The notes beneath the pieces were generated by a model that was not told the origin of the DNA, did no database searches, and was given only the letters and a program-made list of their open reading frames with translations. Both the position numbers and the translations under genes were made by a program. From Nafulsella turpanensis ZLM-10 (GTDB taxonomy: Bacteria; Bacteroidota; Bacteroidia; Cytophagales; Cyclobacteriaceae), in assembly GCF_000346615.1 (NCBI RefSeq), contig NZ_ANNU01000038.1:1-64000 (forward strand): a DNA stretch of 64,000 bases, written 5' to 3'. Positions 54,539-62,908 of this stretch are shown piece by piece. Position 1 is the first letter of the stretch. Every line of letters starts with the position of its first letter.

Positions 54539-55137
54539 CGGGCACCATTATTTTAGCGGCAGGTGCCTCCACCCGGCTGGGTGAGCCAAAACAATGCTTG
54601 GCATTCGGCGGAAAAACTTTATTGCAGAAGGCCCTCCAGGCGGCCGGGGAATCTTGTAAAAACACGGTAGTCGTTCTGGGAGCCCATGCCAAAAGCATTC
54701 TTCCCATTATCGAGAAGGAAGCCGTTCATGTAGTGCATAATGAGCACTGGCAGGAAGGAATGGCTTCTTCTATCAGAAAAGGATTAGAGGCCCTGCTCCG
54801 GCTGGCACCGCAAACAACAGAAGTAATTGTAATGCTCTGCGACCAGCCCTTTGCAGATACATCTCTGCTAAACCGGCTTATAGCGGAAAAGAACAGAACA
54901 GGCAAAGGAATTATTGCCAGCGCCTATGAGGATACAGCAGGGGTACCGGTTTTATTCGATAAAAAATTCTTTCCTGAACTGCTGTCTTTACGTGGCCGGG
55001 AAGGCGCAAAGAAGCTGCTGTCCAGGCATCCCGAGGCCCTCACCACCATCCCCTTTCCTTTAGGGGCCATCGACATTGATACTGCAGCGGATTACCAGGC
55101 CCTCCTTCATCAAAGGGAACGCCACCATAAGTTTTAA
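54535..55137 (+). CDS. MocA-like molybdenum cofactor nucleotidyltransferase
   Basis: A protein (200 aa) with the nucleotidyltransferase signature TIILAAGASTRLGEPKQCLAFGGKTLLQ (in two pieces, 3-31) and the metal-binding VIVMLCDQPFAD (about 98-109). MocA adds CMP to molybdopterin cofactor to make MCD for xanthine dehydrogenase-type enzymes. GTP-specific MobA is the alternative, but the LxEPK signature and pairing with xdhC favour MocA. It is coupled to xdhC by a 4-nt overlap. Confidence 0.9.
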   Translation: MTGTIILAAGASTRLGEPKQCLAFGGKTLLQKALQAAGESCKNTVVVLGAHAKSILPIIEKEAVHVVHNEHWQEGMASSIRKGLEALLRLAPQTTEVIVMLCDQPFADTSLLNRLIAEKNRTGKGIIASAYEDTAGVPVLFDKKFFPELLSLRGREGAKKLLSRHPEALTTIPFPLGAIDIDTAADYQALLHQRERHHKF

Positions 55138-55142
55138 AGAAA

Positions 55143-55262
55143 TTTGTCATTCCCGTAGGGAATCTATCAAAGCTATTGCTGGCTGAGGAGGAAAGAAGGC
55201 TCCTGCCATTCCATCTTTTCCTTTTCCGCTCATTCCCCAGATGCCCTGCAGGCATGACAAAA
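55143..55262. repeat. REP/MITE-like element with TTTGTCAT...ATGACAAA ends
   Basis: Left end TTTGTCATTCCC (55143-55154) and right end GGCATGACAAA (55251-55261) are inverted repeats. Internal GTAGGGAATC and ATGCCCTGCAGGCAT palindromic pieces are present. The ends match the element at 30227-30347. Confidence 0.6.
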
Positions 55263-55400
55263 GGTTCCATTGCTCCTAATCCCAACACCTCCTCTGGCCC
55301 ATACAGTGAAGAGTTTTATCAAACCGAAAAGCTTCTTATACTTTTACCCTAACTACCTCAACAGGATTTTCAACAAGCAAATCAATCCGAAAAATACTAC

Positions 55401-56561
55401 TCATTTCCTCACCTGCCGCAGGATTTCGATGGTCTTGCCTATTTCCCCGATTGCAAAATCCACTTCTTCTTCGGTGGTGAAGCGGCCCAGGCTCAACCGA
55501 AGGGTACTCATGGCAAGCCTATGCGGTACTCCCATGGCTTCCAGCACATGAGAAGGCTGCTGAGTTACAGAAGAACAGGCAGAGCCGGAGCTTACCGCCA
55601 GGCTTTTCGCCAGCTGAAGGAGCAGGCGCTCCCCTTCCACCGCTTCAAAAGATATATTGCATACATGCGGGAGCCGTGGTGAAGAATATCCGTTTACATG
55701 ACTTCCTTCTACCCTGCGAAGGGCATTTTCCAGCTTATCCCGCAAACGCTTTAATCGGCTGAATTCGGCTTCCATTCCTGCCATGGCCAGTTCAGCCGCT
55801 TTTCCAAAACCAACTATTCCCGGCACATTAAGCGTACCACTCCGCTGGCCCCGCTCGTGGCCTCCCCCTTCTATCTGCGGAACAGGCTTCCGGCCTGAAA
55901 GCTTCCTGCTGATATACAAGGCTCCGACCCCTTTCGGTCCATACATTTTATGGGCTGAAAAAGCCAATAAATCGACACCCTCTTCCTTTACATCTACAGG
56001 AATTTTACCGACAGCCTGTACCGCATCACAAAAAAAGGGCACCCCATGTTTCGCTGCGATACCTGCTATTTCCTTTACAGGCTGGATGACACCGGTTTCA
56101 TTATTGGCATACATTGCGGCTATTAAAGCCGTATTCGGTTGTATGGCCGCTTCCAGCTCCTGTACATCCGGAAGGCCGGCAGCATTCACCTCCAGGTAAG
56201 TCACGGTGCCACCCGCTTCCTCTACCCGCCTGCAGCAATCCAGCACGGCTTTATGTTCAGTTTTAAGGGTGATGATATGCTTATCCGGACCCGAAGCTCT
56301 TTCGAACATTCCTTTTATGGCAAGATTGGCGGCCTCTGTTGCACCGCTGGTAAAAATTATTTCCAATGGTTCAGCGCCAATCACCCGTGCCAGCTGCGCC
56401 CTTGCTTCCTCCACCGCTTCTTCGGCCAGCCAGCCATACGCATGGGTACGGCTGGCTGCATTCCCAAACTGCTCTGTAAAAAAGGGAAGCATGGCTTCCA
56501 CAACTTTAGGGTCGCAGGGAGTGGTGGCATTATAGTCCAGGTAAACGGGCGGATTTCTCAT
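55401..56561 (-). CDS. cysteine desulfurase (NifS/IscS type)
   Basis: A PLP enzyme (386 aa) that takes sulfur from cysteine. It shows YLDYNATTPCDP (about 7-18), the PLP-binding Lys in DLLAFSAHKMYGPKGVGALYI (about 191-211) and the mobile catalytic Cys in SSGSACSSVTQQPSHVLEAMG (about 325-345). It lies on the minus strand between the xdhC-mocA pair and the structural genes of the molybdenum enzyme. In Rhodobacter, a NifS-type desulfurase (NifS4) supplies sulfur for XdhC-bound cofactor, and by context this one could do the same. A general Fe-S cluster role cannot be excluded. Confidence 0.93.
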   Translation of the reverse strand: MRNPPVYLDYNATTPCDPKVVEAMLPFFTEQFGNAASRTHAYGWLAEEAVEEARAQLARVIGAEPLEIIFTSGATEAANLAIKGMFERASGPDKHIITLKTEHKAVLDCCRRVEEAGGTVTYLEVNAAGLPDVQELEAAIQPNTALIAAMYANNETGVIQPVKEIAGIAAKHGVPFFCDAVQAVGKIPVDVKEEGVDLLAFSAHKMYGPKGVGALYISRKLSGRKPVPQIEGGGHERGQRSGTLNVPGIVGFGKAAELAMAGMEAEFSRLKRLRDKLENALRRVEGSHVNGYSSPRLPHVCNISFEAVEGERLLLQLAKSLAVSSGSACSSVTQQPSHVLEAMGVPHRLAMSTLRLSLGRFTTEEEVDFAIGEIGKTIEILRQVRK

Positions 56562-56827
56562 TTCAGGTTCTGGATTGAGTTTCTGGCAGATCTACTGTTT
56601 AGGGTAACCCCTTTTCAACTTCTCCTTCTGCCGGAATGTTATGGGCTCTACACTTCCTCCATCCTTTCTTAAAAATCTCAAAACCTTCAGCTGCCAGGCC
56701 GGTTCAAACTCTATATCCGGCAGATGCTTAATTTTTTCACTCACAGACCTTTCGCTTTTAAGCTGCAAAGTATCACTCCGGCTAGCCCGTTTTTTATTCA
56801 TTCGGATATTCAAGAAAACATCCTCCT

Positions 56828-57328
56828 ATGGAAAAGAATACCATCGCTCCTATCTCTAAGGAAAAAGTCACCCTCACCATCAATGGCAAGGAACAGCAGC
56901 TGGAGGTGGAGGTCTGGACTTCCCTCCTGGACCTGCTCCGCGAACAACTCCATTTAACCGGAACCAAGAAGGGCTGCGACCATGGCCAGTGTGGCGCCTG
57001 CACCATTCTGCTGGACGGCAAACGCATCAACTCCTGCCTGTCACTGGCAGTTATGCACGATGGTGCCGACATTACCACCATCGAAGGTATTGCCAATGGG
57101 GAAGAGCTGCACCCGGTACAGCAGGCATTTATCGAGCACGATGCCTTCCAGTGCGGTTACTGCACCTCCGGCCAGATTTGCTCCACCATCGGCCTCCTTA
57201 ACGAAGGCAAGGCCAAAACCCTCGATGATATCCGCGACCTGATGAGTGGTAACATCTGCCGCTGCGGGGCCTATTCCAACATTATAAAAGTAGTGCAGGA
57301 AGCACTGGAAAGGAGCCGGACAGCATGA
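56828..57328 (+). CDS. 2Fe-2S subunit of a molybdenum hydroxylase (PaoA-like)
   Basis: A protein (166 aa) with the plant-ferredoxin cluster motif CDHGQCGACTILLDGKRINSC (in two pieces, about 50-70) and the second cluster motif QCGYCTSGQICS (about 113-124) with CRCGAYSNI near the end. It transfers electrons from the molybdenum site to FAD. It lacks the long N-terminal Tat signal seen in periplasmic PaoA, so the enzyme is expected in the cytoplasm. Its stop overlaps the start of the FAD subunit by 4 nt. Confidence 0.94.
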   Translation: MEKNTIAPISKEKVTLTINGKEQQLEVEVWTSLLDLLREQLHLTGTKKGCDHGQCGACTILLDGKRINSCLSLAVMHDGADITTIEGIANGEELHPVQQAFIEHDAFQCGYCTSGQICSTIGLLNEGKAKTLDDIRDLMSGNICRCGAYSNIIKVVQEALERSRTA

Positions 57329-58314
57329 GGAGTTTTAGCTACACACGGGCACAGGATGTAAAAAAAGCGGTGAGTGAAGTGAGCAGTCATGAAGATGCTA
57401 AGTTTATTGCCGGCGGCACCAACCTGCTCGACCTGATGAAGTACGACATTATGAAGCCCCGCCACCTCGTGGACATCACCCGCCTGGAAATGAAGTCCAT
57501 TGAAGAAACCGAAGGGGGAGGTCTGCGACTGGACGCCCTGGTAAGCAATGCCGATACCGCCTACCATCCGCTGGTGGAAGAGCGCTATCCGCTCCTCTCC
57601 CACGCCATTCTGGCGGGAGCCACTGCCCAGCTCCGAAACAAAGCGACCGATGGAGGCAACCTGCTGCAACGTACCCGATGCTATTATTTTTACGACACTA
57701 CTACCCTTTGCAATAAGCGCGAGCCGGGCACAGGCTGCTCTGCCATTACAGGTTACAACCGCAATCATGCCATTTTAGGGCACAGCCAGCACTGCATTGC
57801 CACCCACCCTTCCGATATGGCCGTAGCCCTCGCCGCGCTGGAGGCTACCATACAGGTAAGTGGTCCTGAAGGGGAACGGAGCATCCCCATAGCCGACTTC
57901 CACCGCCTGCCCGGCGACAAACCGGAAAAGGATACCAATCTGGCCGAAAATGAAATTGTTACCGCCATTGAGCTGCCCAAAAAAGGCTTCGCCCGGCACT
58001 ACACTTACCTGAAAAATCGCGACCGTGCTTCCTTTGCCTTTGCACTGGTATCTGTTGCGGCTGCCCTCGAACTGGATGGAGACACCATACAGGAAGCCCG
58101 CATTGCTCTGGGAGGAGTGGCTCATAAGCCCTGGCGCAAGCCGGAAGCGGAAGCCCTGCTTCAGGGAAAAGAAGTCAGCAGGGAACATTTTCAGCAAGTG
58201 GCCGATGCCTACCTTGAAGGGGCAGAAGGCTTCCAGTATAATGAATTTAAAATAGAACTGGCCCGCCGCTCCATTGTACGTGCACTCATGCAGGCCGCTA
58301 AAACTGATCAATAA
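57325..58314 (+). CDS. FAD subunit of a molybdenum hydroxylase (PaoB-like)
   Basis: A protein (329 aa) with the FAD-binding domain KFIAGGTNLLDLMKYDIMKP (about 29-48) and GATAQLRNKATDGGNLLQRTRC (in two pieces, about 97-118). A segment with several Cys (RTRCYYFYDTTTLCNKREPG, TGCSAITGYNRNHAILG and SQHCIATHPSDM, about 115-165) resembles the extra [4Fe-4S] insertion of E. coli PaoB. The C-terminal CO-dehydrogenase-flavoprotein domain ends at the Mo subunit, 2 nt downstream. The insertion distinguishes PaoABC-type aldehyde oxidoreductases from ordinary xanthine dehydrogenase. Confidence 0.93.
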   Translation: MRSFSYTRAQDVKKAVSEVSSHEDAKFIAGGTNLLDLMKYDIMKPRHLVDITRLEMKSIEETEGGGLRLDALVSNADTAYHPLVEERYPLLSHAILAGATAQLRNKATDGGNLLQRTRCYYFYDTTTLCNKREPGTGCSAITGYNRNHAILGHSQHCIATHPSDMAVALAALEATIQVSGPEGERSIPIADFHRLPGDKPEKDTNLAENEIVTAIELPKKGFARHYTYLKNRDRASFAFALVSVAAALELDGDTIQEARIALGGVAHKPWRKPEAEALLQGKEVSREHFQQVADAYLEGAEGFQYNEFKIELARRSIVRALMQAAKTDQ

Positions 58315-58316
58315 AG

Positions 58317-60539
58317 ATGGCAACAGATTTTATCGGGAAGCCCAGCAAACGCGTTGACGGACTTAAAAAAGTGACCGGCCAGGCCAGATATGCCGGAGAA
58401 TTTGAAGTGCCTGAGCTTACCCACGGAGTGGTTATCAACAGCAGCATTGCCAGAGGAAAAATAAAATCTATCGACAGCAGTAAAGCCCTGCAACTGGAAG
58501 GAGTGCTGCAGGTATTTACCCATGAAAACCGGCCGAAGCTGGCATGGTTCGATAAGAGCTACAGCGATATGGACTCCCCTCCGGGCTCCCCTTTCCGCCC
58601 GCTCTACAATGAGAAAGTTCAGTTTAACATGCAACCTATTGCCCTTGTGGTAGCCGAAACGCCTGAACTGGCACAGTATGCCGCCACGCAGGTAAAGGTT
58701 GAGTATGAAACGGAGCCACATGAAACCAACTTCGACAGCCAGCTGAAAAGCGCCTATGTTCCCGAAGAATTTAACTCCACTCCACCACCGGAGCCGTGGG
58801 GGGAGTCGGAAGAGCAGTTTAAGAAGGCAGCTATTCAGCTGAAAGAAGAATATTTCCACCCCAGCCAGCACCACAACCCCATGGAAATGCATGCTTCCAC
58901 GGTTCACTGGGAAGGCGACGGGCGAATAACGGTTTACGATAAGATTCAGGGCGCTCTCAACAGCCAGAAGTACCTGATGGGCGTTTTTGGCCTTGCCAAA
59001 GAAGAGGTGCGGGTGCTTTCGCCTTTTGTCGGCGGAGCGTTTGGCTCCGGACTACGACCACAGTACCAGCTGTTTATGGCCACCATGGCTGCACTGGAAC
59101 TAAAACGCTCGGTAAGGGTCATGCTGAGCCGGACCCAGATGTTCTCCTTTGGCCACCGGCCAAAAACCCTGCAGCGCTTTTCCATCGGGGCATCGGCTGA
59201 AGGAAAGCTCCAGAGCATTATCCACGAAACCTATGCTGAAACCTCCAAATTTGAGGATTTTCAGGAGGATGTGGTCATCTGGCCGGCCGTCCTTTATAAA
59301 TGCGATAATGTAAAGCTCAGCCACCAGCTGGTAGGGCTGGATGAATATACGCCGCTCGATGTGCGTGCCCCTGGTGGCACCACCGGCATTTTTGCCCTGG
59401 AGTGTGCCATGGACGAAGTAGCTTATAAAGCTGGATTGGATCCGTTGGAATTCCGGAAAAAGAATTATTCGGAAATGGACCAGACCAAAAAGGTCCCTTT
59501 TTCGAGTAAAGAACTGATGGAGTGTTACCGGCAGGGAGCCGAAAAGTTTGGCTGGCAAAATCGGAAGCAGGAGCCTCGCTCCATGCGGGAAGGCCACCAG
59601 CTGGTTGGCTGGGGAATGGCCCAAGGAGCATGGGAGGCCAACCAGAAGCCAGCCAATGCCAAAGCCATTTTATCGGTCGATGGGAAGCTCAAAGTCAGTA
59701 GTGCCACGGCCGATATTGGCACCGGCACCTATACCATCATGACTCAGATTGCTGCCGACACCCTGGGCCTTCCACTGGAAGATGTCTCCTTCAAACTGGG
59801 CGATTCTTCCCTGCCCGAGGCGCCGCTGGAGGGCGGTTCCGCAACAGCCTCTTCAGTAGGTTCTGCGGTAAAAGCGGTTTGCCAGAAAATACAGGAACAG
59901 CTATTGGAGCTGGTAAAGAAGCAGGGGAATACCGACTTCGCAGGCAAAGAAGTTGAGGAACTCGACTTTAAAGATGGGCAGATGAGCCTGAAGGACCAGC
60001 CTGCTACCGCTGTTTCCATTACTGAACTAATGGCCCAGAACAAGGAAGACCAGCTGCAGGCGGAGATTTCTGCGGAGCCTGCCAAAGAGGAACAAAAGAA
60101 GTGGGGCCGCTATTCCCACTCCGCCACTTTTGTGGAGGTAAAGGTCGATGAAGAACTGGGGACCATCAAGGTAACAAGGGTGGTAAGTGCCATTGCCGGC
60201 GGGCGCATCCTGAATCCAAAAACCGCCCGCAGCCAGATTCTCGGTGGAGTGGTTTGGGGAATAGGAATGGCCATGGAAGAATATTCCGTGATGGACAACC
60301 AGTACGGCCGCTTCATCAACCATAACCTGGCGGAATACCATGTTCCGGTGAATGCCGATGTACAGGAGATTGACGTAATTTTCGTGGAGGAGAAAGATGA
60401 TGTGGTGAATCCCATCGGGGCCAAAGGGCTGGGCGAAATTGGTATTGTAAGTGTGGCTCCGGCCATTGCCAATGCTGTTTTCCATGCCACCGGCAAAAGG
60501 GTGCGGGCCCTTCCTATTACGCTGGATAAAACCATGTAG
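58317..60539 (+). CDS. molybdopterin-binding large subunit (PaoC-like)
   Basis: A protein (740 aa) of the xanthine dehydrogenase/aldehyde oxidoreductase family. An N-terminal aldehyde oxidase a/b-hammerhead domain (GQARYAGEFEVPELTHGVV, about 21-39) is followed by Moco-binding motifs: SPFVGGAFGSGLRPQY (about 236-251), VRAPGGTTGIFALECAMDEV (about 350-369) and GGSATASSVGSAVKAV (about 505-520). The catalytic Glu lies in GAKGLGEIGIVSVAPAI (about 701-717). Substrate cannot be read from sequence. PaoABC oxidises aldehydes. It is the last gene of the module and is followed by a convergent gene. Confidence 0.94.
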   Translation: MATDFIGKPSKRVDGLKKVTGQARYAGEFEVPELTHGVVINSSIARGKIKSIDSSKALQLEGVLQVFTHENRPKLAWFDKSYSDMDSPPGSPFRPLYNEKVQFNMQPIALVVAETPELAQYAATQVKVEYETEPHETNFDSQLKSAYVPEEFNSTPPPEPWGESEEQFKKAAIQLKEEYFHPSQHHNPMEMHASTVHWEGDGRITVYDKIQGALNSQKYLMGVFGLAKEEVRVLSPFVGGAFGSGLRPQYQLFMATMAALELKRSVRVMLSRTQMFSFGHRPKTLQRFSIGASAEGKLQSIIHETYAETSKFEDFQEDVVIWPAVLYKCDNVKLSHQLVGLDEYTPLDVRAPGGTTGIFALECAMDEVAYKAGLDPLEFRKKNYSEMDQTKKVPFSSKELMECYRQGAEKFGWQNRKQEPRSMREGHQLVGWGMAQGAWEANQKPANAKAILSVDGKLKVSSATADIGTGTYTIMTQIAADTLGLPLEDVSFKLGDSSLPEAPLEGGSATASSVGSAVKAVCQKIQEQLLELVKKQGNTDFAGKEVEELDFKDGQMSLKDQPATAVSITELMAQNKEDQLQAEISAEPAKEEQKKWGRYSHSATFVEVKVDEELGTIKVTRVVSAIAGGRILNPKTARSQILGGVVWGIGMAMEEYSVMDNQYGRFINHNLAEYHVPVNADVQEIDVIFVEEKDDVVNPIGAKGLGEIGIVSVAPAIANAVFHATGKRVRALPITLDKTM

Positions 60540-60602
60540 CGGGTTAGGCTGCCGGCATTTAGAGGTGCAGTAAGGCTCTCTTTCAGCCATACTTTTTTAG
60601 CT

Positions 60603-60630
60603 AAAAAGCAGGAGGAGCTTCCCTCCTGCT
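60603..60630 (-). terminator. terminator of the tail-anchored HTH gene
   Basis: On the minus strand AGCAGGAGG (60630-60622) pairs with CCTCCTGCT (60615-60607), followed by TTTTTAG. The stem starts at the stop codon of the gene. The inverted A/T run CTTTTTTAGCTAAAAAG next to it may serve the convergent gene. Confidence 0.8.
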
Positions 60631-61201
60631 ACTCCACTAAAGTGCGTATTTCATCAACAAAGATGATGGCCAGCAGCAAGACAGCTCCCACTGCTGCCAG
60701 TATCGTGTAAATGGTTTTTGCCTCATAAATGAAGGGCAGCTGCTCGTCCATTCCTTCGCGATTTGAATTTTCCTGAGAAGAGGCCGGAGGCTCAGGAGCT
60801 GACTCGGCAGGCTTCCGGAGTTGATCCAGTAGGTTCGACTGGTGGTTTAAAAGGTAGTGCAGCTCTTTTTGCCTTTCCTGTAAACGGACAATCATCTGGT
60901 CTTTACGCTCCATTTGTTCATCTTTCCTGTCCAGCAGTTGCCGGTAGTAATTCTTTTCATGGAGCAGCTCTTCAATAAAAATATCCACCAGTTCCCGCCG
61001 GCTTTCTCCAGGTAAGCGATCTCCCTCAGCATCACTGGCGGGTGATTCATAGTGCTGGGAAAGAAAGTCTTCGTCTATCAGGAATTTCTTGTCCTCCCGC
61101 ATCACATGCTTGGTGTGCTCATGTTTCCTGCATAAACGGTAAATGGTGGTCGATCCTTTACCTGTTCGCTCCACTGCATCTGCCACTGAAATATAGGCCA
61201 T
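60629..61201 (-). CDS. HTH protein with coiled coil and C-terminal membrane anchor
   Basis: A protein of about 190 aa counted from the ATG at 61201 (MAYISVADAVERTG). The frame also runs 18 codons upstream to 61255, but those residues look non-coding. The N-terminus (about 1-50, SVADAVERTGKGSTTIYRLC and KKFLIDEDFLSQHY) is a MerR/excisionase-like helix-turn-helix. The middle (about 65-130) is a charged coiled coil (QLLDRKDEQMERKDQMIVRLQ). After a Pro/Ser linker a single hydrophobic helix (about 162-184, YTILAAVGAVLLLAIIFVDEI) ends the protein. It looks like a membrane-tethered DNA-binding protein of unknown function. Confidence 0.8.
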   Translation of the reverse strand: MAYISVADAVERTGKGSTTIYRLCRKHEHTKHVMREDKKFLIDEDFLSQHYESPASDAEGDRLPGESRRELVDIFIEELLHEKNYYRQLLDRKDEQMERKDQMIVRLQERQKELHYLLNHQSNLLDQLRKPAESAPEPPASSQENSNREGMDEQLPFIYEAKTIYTILAAVGAVLLLAIIFVDEIRTLVE

Positions 61202-61444
61202 GATAGGGTTATTTTTCGTTGAAATAAAGCCGTAAAAAGAATAGAAGTAAAACAACAGTTCAACTGCTGTAAACGAAGATTATTAAGTTTTGGTATATAT
61301 TTGGCAATGGAGGGCTGTTGGTTACTTCGCCTGTTAAACCCACCACTCTTTCGATTGTTCGGCTGTTGAGGAAAGGATTTTTTTCATCCCGGCTGCAGAC
61401 TTAGGCTTTTAAGAATTCATTTACCTGCAGGTGCTACCTACTCC

Positions 61445-61672
61445 TTAAGGCAACTGGATAATCCTGAGCTGGAGGGCTTTAACAATTAGTTCAACAGGGG
61501 AGCTCTTCAGAATTTTTTTCCGGTGGGCATTAACGGTATGAGGACTAAGGTTCAGGCGGTCGTCCATTTTCTCTGTGGAAACTCCCCGTGAGATAAAGCT
61601 TATGGTCTGGATCTCCCGCTTTCTGAGGAGTTCGTGCGCCGGCGGCTCCTGCTGGTAAAACTGCTTGTCCAT
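61445..61672 (-). CDS. small LuxR-type (GerE) HTH protein
   Basis: About 75 aa from the ATG at 61672; an earlier ATG at 61690 is possible. The body is a GerE-type helix-turn-helix (LRKREIQTISFISRGVSTEKMDDRLNLSPHTVNAHRKKIL, as split segments), the DNA-binding domain that normally ends a response regulator. No receiver or sensor domain is present. It may be a standalone regulator or the remnant of one. It is isolated in a gap between a minus-strand HTH gene and a plus-strand methyltransferase gene. Confidence 0.7.
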   Translation of the reverse strand: MDKQFYQQEPPAHELLRKREIQTISFISRGVSTEKMDDRLNLSPHTVNAHRKKILKSSPVELIVKALQLRIIQLP

Positions 61673-61910
61673 GGGTATATCCAACACCATAGCTAACGCA
61701 ATAAAACTTTTAAGGAATTACAAACAAAAAAGGTGAGTGTCCTGCGAGTCCTTTTCTTCCCTGGACCTGCTACAGCCTCAAAAAGCCAATGCTCTAGGTT
61801 TTACATTATTTATGCACCAAAACAGTAACAATAAAACACATCAGCAGTAAAATACTATAAATGAGAGACTTACTCATTTTTTCCATTATCACAATTAAAC
61901 TTTTTAAACT

Positions 61911-62804
61911 ATGTTAGTTGACAAAATAATTAAGAAGGGAAACAGGAAAATAGCTAAACTCACCCACCTGAATTCCTACAAGTTTCATGTACCACCCGGG
62001 CATTTCTACAGTCCGCTGATATCCGAAGATTTTGTTCGCCAGTATGAAGATCGGATTTTTGAAAACAGAAGTAAGGAAATTCCTGCGGTCGACCTGAATG
62101 AAGAAGGACAGGTAAAATTGCTGAAACAGTTTCAGAAGTATTATGACGAGCTTCCTTTTACGGAAGAGAAGCAGCCAAATTTAAGGTACGCCCTGCGAAA
62201 TGAGTATTTCGATTATTCAGATGGCTTTTTTCTGCACGCCATGATCCGCCATTACAAACCAAAACGCATTGTAGAAGTAGGTTCCGGCTTTTCATCGGCC
62301 ATGATGCTGGACACCAACGATTTATTTTTTGAAAATAAAATTGACTTAACCTTTATTGAGCCAAACCCCGAGCGCCTGAAGTCTAACCTGAAACCGGGTG
62401 AAGAAATTAATTTATATGACCAGAATGTGCAGGATGTAGAGCTTGATGTGTTTACGCAGCTGGAGGAAAATGATATCCTGTTTATTGACACCTCCCATGT
62501 GGTAAAAACCGGTGGCGAACTAAACTACCTGGTGTTTAACATTCTTCCCCTCCTGCAGAAGGGTGTTAAAATTCATATCCACGATATTTTCTTCCCCTTC
62601 GAGTATCCGCGGGAATGGGTTATCGAGCAGAAAAGAGGCTGGAATGAGACCTACTTTATCCGTGCATTTTTAATGTACAATAACGCCTATAAAATTATTG
62701 CCTTCAACTCTTTCCTGGAGTTCCACTATACGGACCTGCTGAAAGAGCGCTTCCCCATCCTCCTGAAGCAGGAAGCCAAAAGCTTATGGCTCACAAAAGA
62801 GTAG
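61911..62804 (+). CDS. class I SAM-dependent methyltransferase
   Basis: A protein (297 aa). The methyltransferase core shows motif I RIVEVGSGFSSAMML (about 120-134), the acidic residue of motif II in LTFIEPNPERL (about 146-156) and a motif IV-like DILFIDTSHVV (about 187-197). This pattern is of the Methyltransf_24 kind. The N-terminal 90 residues are basic and helix-rich. Its substrate is unknown; related genes often occur near glycan or surface genes, but here it is alone. It ends at a bidirectional terminator. Confidence 0.87.
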   Translation: MLVDKIIKKGNRKIAKLTHLNSYKFHVPPGHFYSPLISEDFVRQYEDRIFENRSKEIPAVDLNEEGQVKLLKQFQKYYDELPFTEEKQPNLRYALRNEYFDYSDGFFLHAMIRHYKPKRIVEVGSGFSSAMMLDTNDLFFENKIDLTFIEPNPERLKSNLKPGEEINLYDQNVQDVELDVFTQLEENDILFIDTSHVVKTGGELNYLVFNILPLLQKGVKIHIHDIFFPFEYPREWVIEQKRGWNETYFIRAFLMYNNAYKIIAFNSFLEFHYTDLLKERFPILLKQEAKSLWLTKE

Positions 62805-62827
62805 AATACCAACAGGAATAAAAACAA

Positions 62828-62863
62828 AACAGCAGAAAGAATAAGCATCTTCCTGCTGTTTTT
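62828..62863. terminator. bidirectional intrinsic terminator
   Basis: AACAGCAG (62828-62835) pairs with CTGCTGTT (62853-62860). T runs follow on both strands, directly on the plus strand and after TTG on the minus strand. It lies between the convergent methyltransferase and carA genes. Confidence 0.85.
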
Positions 62864-62908
62864 ATTTCTACTGAACACCCAAGGACTTTCTGCCCTTCGG
62901 AGAGCTGT

